A stretch of 7,757 nt of DNA from CAZXPA01 sp964642485 (GTDB lineage Bacteria > Patescibacteriota > Patescibacteriia > UBA2591 > UBA6264): positions 1-7,757 of the forward strand of contig CAZXPA010000033.1 of the NCBI GenBank assembly GCA_964642485.1, written 5' to 3'. This document shows positions 1 to 5,715 of this stretch, piece after piece. The first letter of the stretch is position 1. Every line of letters begins with the position of its first letter. A program made the position numbers and the translations under genes. The notes beneath the pieces were generated by a model. The model worked only from the letters and a program-made list of their open reading frames with translations, did no database searches and was not told where the DNA came from.

Positions 1-59
1 TGTTTTTCAACATAGGTACGCTCATCAGTGTCAAGTATAACATGGACGAGTGCAATTAA

Positions 60-88
60 TTGTCAAATCATTTTTTTCTTGATATGCT
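60..88 (+). promoter_or_regulatory. Predicted sigma70-type promoter of the flippase gene
   Basis: A TTGTCA -35 box (60-65) and a TATGCT -10 box (83-88) are separated by 17 bases. Each differs from consensus at one or two positions. The -10 box ends only 6 bases before the flippase ATG at 95, so transcription would start at or next to the A of the start codon. No Shine-Dalgarno sequence is present. Bases 1-59 contain no coding region I can support and are probably intergenic. Confidence 0.5.
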
Positions 89-94
89 TTATCT

Positions 95-1537
95 ATGCCC
101 CTTACTAAGAAAATTGCCCATAATTTTATTTTACAGATCATTAGTAGGTTTTTAGCTCTGGTTTTAGGGCTTTTTGTTATTGGCTTAATGATGAGATATC
201 TAGGCCCTAGAAATTATGGCTATTATTCCATTGCCATAGCTTTTTTACAAATTTTTGGCATTATAGCTGATTTTGGACTTTATTTAATGACTTTGAGATA
301 TTTAGGTGAAGCAGATGTCTTAGAAAGAGAAGAAAGAGAAAAGCGGGTTAGGTATGTGATGGGCAATATTTTTACTCTTCGGTTTTTTTCTGCTTTGATT
401 TTTTACGGAGGAGCTTTTGCTGTTTCTTTAGCTTTTCCTTATCCGCAAATAGTAAAATTAGCTGTTGGAATTTTGTCAGCATCATTTTTTTTCCTTACCT
501 TAATTCAAACATTATCTGCTTTTTATCAGAAAATGCTTCGAACAGAAAAGATACTTATTGGAGAAGTTTTGGGCAAGTTAGTAATGTTGGGTCTTATTAT
601 TTTATTTATTAAACAGAATTTTGGATTTTATTTAATTCTGAGCATTTTTGTTTTTGGCCATTTTATTAATTTTTTAGCACTATTTTTAGTGGTTAAAAAA
701 TGGGTCTTTTTAAAGTTTAGATTTGATTTTTCTTTTTGGAAAGAGATATTGAAAAAAGCCTGGCCAGTTGGTTTAGCTATTATTTTCAATGTTCTTTATT
801 TTAAGTCAGATACTTTAATTTTATCTTTTTACCATTCTCCAGAAGATGTTGGTCTTTATGGGGCTTGCTACAAGATGCTGGAGGTTTTAATTACTATCCC
901 GCCGCTTTTTATTGGTCTGATTTTACCTCAGATAACAAAAATCTGGGAAAATAAAGAGATTGCTCGATTAAGAATATTAATGCAAAAAAGTTTTGATTTT
1001 TTGATTATGATATCTCTACCCATGATTTTTGGCACAGTAATTCTGGGAGGGAAAATTATGTCTTTAATTGGTGGCGGAAAATTTAGACCAGCTGGTGATA
1101 TTTTAAAAATTGTTATCATAGCTTGCGGAGTTTTATTTGTTGCTGAACTGTTTAAGCATTTAGCAGTAGCTTTGGGAAAGCAGCGCCAGATTCTTCCTTT
1201 TTATTTAATAACAGCTGGTCTGTCTTTAATGGGTTATTTTATTTTTATTCCCCGTTATTCTTACTGGGGAGCAGCCTGGATAACGGTAGCCGGCGAATGC
1301 TTAATGTTTATCCTGGCCTTTTTATTAGTTTGGCGAACCACTAAAATTCTTCCTAATTCAAGATTCTTTTTTAAAAGTTTAGGAGCAAGTTTAATAATGT
1401 TTTTTGCTTTGTTGCTTTTAATTAATTGGAATCTATTTTTATTGATTTTTACAGCAATAGTTATTTATTTTGGTTGCCTTTATATTTTTAAAGGAATTGA
1501 TAAAAAATTAATTAAAGAGATAATTAAATTAAGATAA
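95..1537 (+). CDS. Polysaccharide flippase, Wzx/RfbX type (MOP superfamily)
   Basis: This is a probable integral membrane transporter that would move lipid-linked oligosaccharide units across the cytoplasmic membrane for surface polysaccharide assembly. The 480-residue length fits the family. I count about 14 hydrophobic segments, at roughly residues 10-33, 44-66, 92-115, 119-143, 154-173, 178-200, 221-243, 254-283, 299-322, 335-353, 366-385, 391-413, 425-444 and 446-466. Family-like stretches are MRYLGPRNYGYYSIAIAFLQ (33-52) near the N-terminus and YFKSDTLILSFYHSPEDVGL (235-254), which resembles the central 'D...L......VG.Y.AAY' region. The start is unambiguous: an in-frame TGA lies at 80-82 and ATG 95 is the first start after it. 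The next gene is an O-antigen ligase-like protein, which supports a glycan role. The substrate cannot be told. A neighbouring MOP subfamily is possible but less likely. Confidence 0.85.
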   Translation: MPLTKKIAHNFILQIISRFLALVLGLFVIGLMMRYLGPRNYGYYSIAIAFLQIFGIIADFGLYLMTLRYLGEADVLEREEREKRVRYVMGNIFTLRFFSALIFYGGAFAVSLAFPYPQIVKLAVGILSASFFFLTLIQTLSAFYQKMLRTEKILIGEVLGKLVMLGLIILFIKQNFGFYLILSIFVFGHFINFLALFLVVKKWVFLKFRFDFSFWKEILKKAWPVGLAIIFNVLYFKSDTLILSFYHSPEDVGLYGACYKMLEVLITIPPLFIGLILPQITKIWENKEIARLRILMQKSFDFLIMISLPMIFGTVILGGKIMSLIGGGKFRPAGDILKIVIIACGVLFVAELFKHLAVALGKQRQILPFYLITAGLSLMGYFIFIPRYSYWGAAWITVAGECLMFILAFLLVWRTTKILPNSRFFFKSLGASLIMFFALLLLINWNLFLLIFTAIVIYFGCLYIFKGIDKKLIKEIIKLR

Positions 1538-1682
1538 GAACCTGGTTTCGCCGGGACCTTGAAATTAAATATTTATTGTATAAATTTTAATGTAATTTAA
1601 TTATAAGAACCTGGCTTCGCCAGAACCTTGCTGTTCGCTTTGCTCACAGTAAGAACCTGCTCACTACGTTCGCAGAACCTTG
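1537..1682 (+). repeat. Cluster of four small hairpin repeats flanked by AGAACCT
   Basis: Three hairpins are bracketed by copies of AGAACCT or close variants: 1541-1555 (CCTGG/CCGGG arms, loop TTTCG), 1611-1623 (CTGGC/GCCAG, loop TTC) and 1657-1675 (CTGC/GCAG). AGAACCT occurs at 1537-1543, 1606-1612, 1622-1628, 1652-1658 and 1674-1680. A fourth hairpin (CTGT/ACAG, 1631-1649) lies between the second and third without its own left AGAACCT. None is followed by a T-tract, so they do not look like intrinsic terminators. The first AGAACCT begins on the last base of the flippase stop codon. They look like short interspersed palindromic elements, but I cannot name a family. Confidence 0.7.
1556..1608 (+). 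repeat. 53-bp AT-rich direct repeat, copy 1
   Basis: Bases 1556-1608 are identical to 1677-1729, offset by 121 bp. The segment starts ACCTTGAAATTAAAT and ends TTTAATTATAAGA. It contains an internal inverted repeat, AATTAAAT (1563-1570) with ATTTAATT (1595-1602). It holds promoter-like fragments (TTGAAA, TATAAA) only 14 bases apart, which is too close for a standard promoter. Two identical AT-rich copies suggest a recent duplication of the hairpin-plus-spacer unit. Confidence 0.85.
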
Positions 1683-1729
1683 AAATTAAATATTTATTGT
1701 ATAAATTTTAATGTAATTTAATTATAAGA
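1677..1729 (+). repeat. 53-bp AT-rich direct repeat, copy 2, ending at a start codon
   Basis: This is an exact copy of 1556-1608. Its last base is the A of the ligase ATG (1729-1731), so the whole upstream region of that gene, including any promoter or ribosome site, is repeat sequence. No Shine-Dalgarno motif is visible. A TGTAAT (1712-1717) could serve as a -10 box, but I see no matching -35 box. Confidence 0.85.
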
Positions 1730-3060
1730 TGTTGATCGTTGTTTTATTAGTAGCTTATTGTTTTTTGTCTTATTTTAAGCCCAAATATGCTTTGTGGTCG
1801 ATTTTAGCTCTTTTACCAACTTATCAGATTCGTTTTCAGATTTTTAATATTCCTTTGACCTTTTTAGAGGTAATGATTTTAATTTTGTTTGTAGTTTATT
1901 TCGGAAGGAATATAAGCGGGTTGAGAAACATAAAAGAGCAGCTCGGATCATGGCAGTGGTTAATTTTGGTTTGGTTGATTATTGCCACTGTTTCTATGTT
2001 TATTGCCCCAGACTTAAAAGCAGCAGCTGGCGTCTGGAAAGCCTATTTTGTCGAACCGATTTTATTCTTGATAATTTTTATTAGTTTAATTAAGAGTAAA
2101 GAAGATTTAAAATCAGCTTGCATTGCCCTTATTTTTTCTGCCTTTTATATTTCAGTTTGGGCGATCGGTCAAAAGTTTTCCCTCCTTCACTCTCTGGGTT
2201 TCGGCGGGCAAGTAGGCAGTGGAGTTTGGAGCTTAGAAGTTTGGGGGCAGCCAAAAATTTGGCGGGCCACAGGGCCCTTTTCTCATCCAAATTTTTTAGG
2301 TCTTTATTTAGGTCCGTTAATTTTATTAGGTCTGGGCCGGATATTTTCTAGCTTTCGAAAAAAGCAATTAATAATTATTTCTAGTTTAATCTTTTTTGTT
2401 TTAACTTTTGGAGCTTTGATTTTTGCTCGTTCTGAAGGGGCAGCAGTTGGAGTTTTAGCTAGTTTAATCTTTTTAGGTTTGATTCTTAAATCTAGTAGAA
2501 GATGGGTAATTGGTTTTTTAATCCTTGTTTTATTAACCCTTGTTTTTTGGCCAGGGCCAAGAGATTATTTAATTCAGAAAGCCGGTTTTCAAGATCTTTC
2601 TGGCCAATTACGTTTAAATATCTGGCAAGGAGCAAATAGTTTAATTAAAACTCAACCTGTTTTAGGAGTAGGATTAGATGGTTATCAAAAACTAATTCCT
2701 GATTATCAAGAACGTTTTTATCATCCCCAAACTGGAGAATTGGTCTCTGTGGAGACTCATCCCTATCCTCATAATTTATTTTTAGCAGTTTGGTTAGAGC
2801 TAGGATTATTAGGCTTAATTGTTTTTGTTTGGTTTTTAATCAAGTTTTTTATTCAAGGGTTTAAACAGATAAATAAAAAAGAATTCATTATTTACGGATC
2901 AATTATGGCCGCAATGGTTGTTGTTTTAATCCATGGTTTAGTTGATACCCCTTATTTTAAAAATGATTTATCTGTTTTGTTTTGGTTGATTATTGGGTCA
3001 ATGATTATTTTGGAGAGGTGCCGGAGTCTGGCTGAACGGACCGTGCTCGAAACACGGTAA
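1729..3060 (+). CDS. O-antigen ligase/polymerase-like membrane protein (Wzy_C/WaaL family)
   Basis: This 443-residue polytopic membrane protein has about 10-12 hydrophobic segments. Family signatures in order are: RATGPFSHPNFLGLYL (179-194); ARSEGAAVGVLASLIFL (233-249); a large extracytoplasmic loop with GQLRLNIWQGANSLIKTQPV (292-311) and LGVGLDGYQ (312-320); then HPYPHNLFLAVWLELGLLGL (344-363). In the WaaL/Wzy family an Arg and a His in this loop are essential; R295 and H348 are likely counterparts. The expected role is joining or polymerising undecaprenyl-linked glycan at the outer membrane face. The start is fixed by an in-frame TAA at 1714-1716. The body ends naturally near FWLIIGSMIIL (418-428). 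Residues 429-443 and the TAA are read from inside the tRNA-Ser gene, so the C-terminal tail is not family-derived. The flippase upstream supports a shared pathway. Ligase and polymerase cannot be told apart from sequence. Confidence 0.85.
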   Translation: MLIVVLLVAYCFLSYFKPKYALWSILALLPTYQIRFQIFNIPLTFLEVMILILFVVYFGRNISGLRNIKEQLGSWQWLILVWLIIATVSMFIAPDLKAAAGVWKAYFVEPILFLIIFISLIKSKEDLKSACIALIFSAFYISVWAIGQKFSLLHSLGFGGQVGSGVWSLEVWGQPKIWRATGPFSHPNFLGLYLGPLILLGLGRIFSSFRKKQLIIISSLIFFVLTFGALIFARSEGAAVGVLASLIFLGLILKSSRRWVIGFLILVLLTLVFWPGPRDYLIQKAGFQDLSGQLRLNIWQGANSLIKTQPVLGVGLDGYQKLIPDYQERFYHPQTGELVSVETHPYPHNLFLAVWLELGLLGLIVFVWFLIKFFIQGFKQINKKEFIIYGSIMAAMVVVLIHGLVDTPYFKNDLSVLFWLIIGSMIILERCRSLAERTVLETR

Positions 3061-3100
3061 GGTAGCAATGCCTTCGTGGGTTCGAATCCCACCCTCTCCG
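3012..3100 (+). tRNA. tRNA-Ser (anticodon CGA)
   Basis: The 89-nt cloverleaf has acceptor arms GGAGAGG (3012-3018) and CCTCTCC (3093-3099), with discriminator G at 3100 as expected for serine. The anticodon stem is CCGTG/CACGG around the loop CTCGAAA, giving anticodon CGA, which reads UCG. A long class II variable arm follows, then the T arm GTGGG-TTCGAAT-CCCAC (3076-3092). The 3' CCA is not encoded. A T5 run (3101-3105) follows directly. The 5' half overlaps the end of the ligase reading frame on the same strand, so the tRNA may be cut out of the ligase transcript. Confidence 0.95.
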
Positions 3101-3133
3101 TTTTTAAAATAAAATTTATCTTAACGTTTGATT

Positions 3134-4300
3134 ATGAAAACAAAATACATTTTTGTTATTGGTGGAGTAATGTCTGGTCTAGGCAAGGGCATTGCTACTG
3201 CCTCAATTGGTAAAATTCTCCAAAGCAAAGGTTATCGAGTTTCAGCTATAAAAATTGATCCTTATATCAATGTTGATGCCGGGACCATGAATCCAATGGA
3301 GCATGGTGAAGTTTTTGTCACTGAAGATGGGGTGGAAACGGATCAGGATATTGGCAATTATGAACGCTTTTTAGGTGAGGATATTCACAGTATAAACTAC
3401 ATGACAACTGGTAGCGTTTATCAGGTAGTAATTCAAAAGGAGAGAAGTTTAGCTTATGATGGTCGTTGTGTTGAAGTTGTTCCAGACATTCCTAATGAAG
3501 TAATTTCACGGATTAAAAAAGCAGTTAAAAAGACCAGGGCAGAAATTATGATTGTTGAAATTGGCGGGACAATTGGCGAGTATCAGAATTCAATTTTTTT
3601 AGAGGCAGCTCGAATGATGCATTTAAAAGAGCCAGAAAATGTTCTTTTTATTATGCTTTCTTATGTACCTATTCCCCTCAAGATTGGTGAAATGAAAACT
3701 AAGCCAACGCAACATGCGGTTAGAGTTCTTAATTCAACCGGGGTTCAGCCAGATTTTATTTTAGCCCGGGCTCCGGTGCCATTGGATGATGTTAGGAAAA
3801 AGAAGATTTCTATTTTTTGTAATATTAATGAAAAGGATGTTATTTCTGCCCCTGATGTTAAGTCTATTTATGAGATTCCAATTAATTTTGAAAAAGATAG
3901 ATTAGGGATAAAGATTTTAAAAAAACTTAATTTAAAGATAAAAAAGGCAGATCTTAGAAAATGGGCTCAGGTAATTAAAACAATTAATCAGGCAAAAAAG
4001 ACAGTTAATATTGGTTTAGTTGGTAAATATTTTAAAATAGGCAAATTTACTTTAGCTGATTCTTATATCTCGGTTATTGAAGCGGTTAAGCACGGTTGTT
4101 GGCCAAATCATTGCCGGCCAAATTTTCACTGGATCAGCACTGATCAAATAGCTAAACAGGGAATAAAGATTTTGGAAAAACTAGATGGAATAATTGTGCC
4201 CCAGGGCTGGGGGTCAAGAGGATCTGAACAAATGATTAAAGCTATTCAATATTGTCGAAAAAATAAAAGACCCTATTTTGGCCTTTGTTATGGTATGTAA
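3134..4300 (+). CDS. pyrG: CTP synthase, N-terminal part (interrupted by an in-frame stop)
   Basis: CTP synthase makes CTP from UTP, ATP and glutamine-derived ammonia in the cytoplasm. This part holds the whole synthase domain: P-loop GGVMSGLGKG near residue 10, KIDPYINVDAGTMNP, HGEVFVTEDGVETDQD, EIGGTIGEYQNSIFLEA, KTKPTQHAVRVL and SIYEIPINFE. It continues into the class I glutaminase domain: VGKYFKIGKF, ADSYISVIEAVKHG, VPQGWGSRG and GLCYGM with the nucleophile C385. I start at ATG 3134 because MKTKYIFVIGG matches family N-termini; a TTG at 3128 is the only close alternative. No Shine-Dalgarno sequence is visible. A TAA at 4298-4300 ends this part three codons after the catalytic Cys, where relatives have Gln. 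The oxyanion-strand motif reads PQGWG where PGGFG is usual. Gene identity is sure; whether the product is active is not. Confidence 0.93.
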   Translation: MKTKYIFVIGGVMSGLGKGIATASIGKILQSKGYRVSAIKIDPYINVDAGTMNPMEHGEVFVTEDGVETDQDIGNYERFLGEDIHSINYMTTGSVYQVVIQKERSLAYDGRCVEVVPDIPNEVISRIKKAVKKTRAEIMIVEIGGTIGEYQNSIFLEAARMMHLKEPENVLFIMLSYVPIPLKIGEMKTKPTQHAVRVLNSTGVQPDFILARAPVPLDDVRKKKISIFCNINEKDVISAPDVKSIYEIPINFEKDRLGIKILKKLNLKIKKADLRKWAQVIKTINQAKKTVNIGLVGKYFKIGKFTLADSYISVIEAVKHGCWPNHCRPNFHWISTDQIAKQGIKILEKLDGIIVPQGWGSRGSEQMIKAIQYCRKNKRPYFGLCYGM

Positions 4301-4750
4301 ATGGCAGTAATTGAATTTGCCAGAGATGTTTGTAAATTAAAACAGGCTAGTTCTCAAGAAATAAATCCTAAATTCCCTCATTTAGTAATTCATATTATGC
4401 CTGGACAAGAAAAACTTTTAGCTCAAAAGCAATATGGAGGGACCATTAGACTAGGGGCTTGGCCTTGTCAGTTAAAAAAGGGAACAAAAATTGCTCAGAT
4501 TTATCAAAAAAGAAAAGTTTTTGAGCGCCATCGTCATCGCTATGAGTTTAACAACAAATATCGAGAAACAATGGAACAGAAAGGATTAACTATTTGTGGA
4601 ACCTCACCCGACGGATTATTAGTTGAGGCAATTGAGATTACTGATCACCCTTTTTTTATTGGTACTCAGTTTCATCCTGAATATAGATCACGTTTATTAA
4701 CTCCTCATCCTCTATTTCAGGCATTTATTAGAGCTTGTTTAAGGAAATAG
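4301..4750 (+). CDS. pyrG: CTP synthase, C-terminal glutaminase part (after the stop)
   Basis: This continues the pyrG frame directly after the TAA and happens to begin with ATG (TAAATG), so re-initiation is conceivable, though no ribosome site is seen. It holds MAVIEFARDV, GGTIRLGAW, ERHRHRYEFN, GTSPDGLLVEAIE and GTQFHPEYRS. His125 and Glu127 of this part complete the Cys-His-Glu triad; counted across both parts they fall at 514 and 516, close to E. coli His515 and Glu517. Adding 388 + 1 + 149 residues gives 538, essentially the full family length (E. coli 545). No second disruption is present, so this is a single recent lesion, a sequencing or assembly error, or a stop that is read through. 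It may be annotated as a pseudogene fragment. Confidence 0.88.
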   Translation: MAVIEFARDVCKLKQASSQEINPKFPHLVIHIMPGQEKLLAQKQYGGTIRLGAWPCQLKKGTKIAQIYQKRKVFERHRHRYEFNNKYRETMEQKGLTICGTSPDGLLVEAIEITDHPFFIGTQFHPEYRSRLLTPHPLFQAFIRACLRK

Positions 4751-4759
4751 TTATCCACA
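4751..4759 (+). promoter_or_regulatory. Perfect DnaA-box 9-mer next to the 23S promoter
   Basis: TTATCCACA matches the DnaA-box consensus exactly. It begins on the base after the pyrG stop and ends one base before the -35 box of the 23S promoter. I saw no second box nearby, so this is not an origin. By base composition a perfect box on either strand is expected by chance in about one window in ten of this size, so function is only suggested by position. Confidence 0.45.
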
Positions 4760-4760
4760 A

Positions 4761-4788
4761 TTGACAAACGGAAATCTTCCTATATAAT
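4761..4788 (+). promoter_or_regulatory. Strong consensus sigma70 promoter upstream of 23S rRNA
   Basis: TTGACA (4761-4766) and TATAAT (4783-4788) are both perfect consensus hexamers, separated by 16 bases. Transcription is predicted to start near 4795. This is the strongest promoter in the window, as expected for an rRNA gene, and it shows that the 23S gene has its own start of transcription. The gene body begins about 210 bases further on, beyond a terminator hairpin. Confidence 0.8.
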
Positions 4789-4821
4789 ATAAGAACAATA
4801 TTAAAGGCAATGTTAACTAAC

Positions 4822-4863
4822 ATGAAAATCAAAAAACTTTTTGTTTGTAAAACCGGTGGTTAA
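4822..4863 (+). CDS. Possible leader peptide MKIKKLFVCKTGG
   Basis: This 13-codon reading frame is in the transcript between the consensus promoter and the terminator. An ATG at 4810 is in the same frame and would add MLTN. An AAAGG (4803-4807) lies upstream, but its spacing to either ATG is poor (2 or 14 bases). The last codons, Thr-Gly-Gly-stop (4852-4863), coincide with the 5' arm of the predicted antiterminator, which is the arrangement of leader-peptide attenuators. A short frame like this also arises easily by chance, so translation is unproven. Confidence 0.3.
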   Translation: MKIKKLFVCKTGG

Positions 4864-4902
4864 TTTTTGGTTATTTTTTAGAGCCCAGAAAAGACCGCTG
4901 GT
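4852..4902 (+). promoter_or_regulatory. Predicted antiterminator pairing competing with the 23S-leader terminator
   Basis: ACCGGTGGTT (4852-4861) can pair with GACCGCTGGT (4893-4902) over 10 consecutive positions, seven Watson-Crick and three G-U. The 3' arm contains all of ACCGCT (4894-4899), the 5' arm of the terminator, so the two structures exclude each other. The intervening 31 bases are AU-rich. The pairing is read from sequence; energies were not computed. Confidence 0.4.
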
Positions 4903-4914
4903 GAGCGGTTTTTT
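4894..4914 (+). terminator. Intrinsic terminator between the 23S promoter and the 23S gene
   Basis: ACCGCT (4894-4899) and AGCGGT (4904-4909) form a 6-bp stem with loop GGTG, followed by a T run (4909-4914). The A-rich stretch before it can lengthen the stem against the T run. It stands about 100 bases after the predicted start of transcription and about 90 before the 23S sequence. It should therefore release most transcripts unless it is overridden, or the short RNA is itself the product. Confidence 0.8.
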
Positions 4915-4973
4915 GGTTTATAGAGCTCATTACAATTAAATAATATAGAAAGCATCTAAACGCCGAATACCTA

Positions 4974-4992
4974 ATTTACTTTTAAAGTAAAT
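4974..4992. repeat. Perfect 19-bp palindrome just upstream of 23S rRNA
   Basis: ATTTACTTT (4974-4982) and AAAGTAAAT (4984-4992) are perfect complements around a single T. In RNA the centre would open to a small loop. It could be a pre-rRNA processing stem or a protein-binding site. The rest of 4915-5006 has only a weak possible promoter (TTTATA 4917-4922, TAATAT 4941-4946, spacing 18) and nothing else I can name. Confidence 0.55.
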
Positions 4993-5235
4993 GTGGGTTA
5001 AACAGTGGATTAGAGAATTTAGAGCATATGGTGGATACCTCGACACCAAAAGCCGATGAAGGACGTAGCAGCCTGCGATAAGCCTCGGGGAGGTGGCAAG
5101 CAACCTTTAATCCGAGGATTTCCGAATGGGGAAACCCGCTTATGCAAAACATAAGCACCCTTTGTTATAAAGATGAAGGGAGGGAACCTGGGGAAGTGAA
5201 ACATCTCAGTACCCAGAGGAAAAGAAAATAACTTG

Positions 5236-5325
5236 TTTCGCAATTTTTTCTATAGACCTTAAGCCGTAGACTTAAAACATTTTGTTTGTTGTCTATAGCT
5301 TATCATTTATAGTTTTTGCGGAGCG
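5236..5325 (+). other. Stem-loop insertion in 23S domain I (IVS-like)
   Basis: About 90 AT-rich bases sit between AAAAGAAAATAA and CATTCCCTGAGTAGTGGCG, which are nearly adjacent in E. coli (around 210-220). The outer stem is CGCAA (5240-5244) with TTGCG (5317-5321), extendable to 5236/5325 with G-U pairs. The inner stem is a perfect 8-bp CTATAGAC (5251-5258) with GTCTATAG (5292-5299). A small TTAAG/CTTAA hairpin lies inside. No reading frame of note is present. It could be a stable expansion segment or an intervening sequence cut out by RNase III. Confidence 0.65.
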
Positions 5326-5388
5326 AACATTCCCTGAGTAGTGGCGAGCGAAAGGGGACCTAGTCTAAATTTTAAAGAATCTGAGCTA

Positions 5389-5423
5389 TTTAAGAGGTCT
5401 GTTTTCGGACAGAATCTTTTAAA
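5389..5423 (+). other. Extra hairpin in 23S domain I variable region
   Basis: TCTGT (5398-5402) and ACAGA (5409-5413) cap a hairpin that is prolonged by TTTAAGA (5389-5395) against TCTTTTAAA (5415-5423) with a small bulge. It lies inside a larger arm closed by AGTCTAAATTTTAA (5362-5375) pairing with TTAGAATTTAGATT (5501-5514). Compared with the Bacillus sequence as I recall it, this hairpin is additional. The region is variable across bacteria, so this is likely a lineage-specific expansion. Confidence 0.5.
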
Positions 5424-5678
5424 CAGTAAAAGGTAGTAGGGCCAAAATATTCTTTAAGAGGTTGTGGGGTGATCAATGTTTTATTACCTGCTTGATAAGG
5501 TTAGAATTTAGATTCTTAGCCGAGTGGCCTGGAATGGTCAACCGTAGAAGGTGAAAGTCCTGTAAGCGAAAAGTTTCTAAATTTTAATAATTAATCATAC
5601 CCGAGTAATGCCGGACTCGTGAAATCCGGTATGAATCAGGGCGGACTATCGCCCAAGACTAAATACTTTTGGTGATCA

Positions 5679-5715
<37 letters not shown>

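Noticed and set aside
34..66. Possible divergent minus-strand promoter (TTGACA complement at 61-66, TATACT complement at 34-39)
   Set aside because: The spacing is 21 bases, too long for a standard promoter, and the other TTGACA complement at 29-34 has a -10-like box at only 14.
928..1119. 63-codon frame on the minus strand within the flippase gene
   Set aside because: Shadow of the flippase coding sequence; no recognisable motif or ribosome site.
1541..1675. Intrinsic terminators after the flippase gene
   Set aside because: The hairpins are short and none is followed by a T run.
1537..1729. CRISPR array
   Set aside because: Only two long copies with one 68-bp interval, AT-rich, and no regular spacing or cas genes.
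2118..2351. 77-codon + strand frame inside the ligase gene
   Set aside because: Overlaps well-supported ligase motifs in another frame and shows no family features.
4298..4300. Reassignment of TAA to glutamine as a genome-wide code change
   Set aside because: Only one in-frame TAA occurs across about 1,400 codons, while CAA and CAG are used freely for Gln. The flippase ends with TAA at the length expected for its family.
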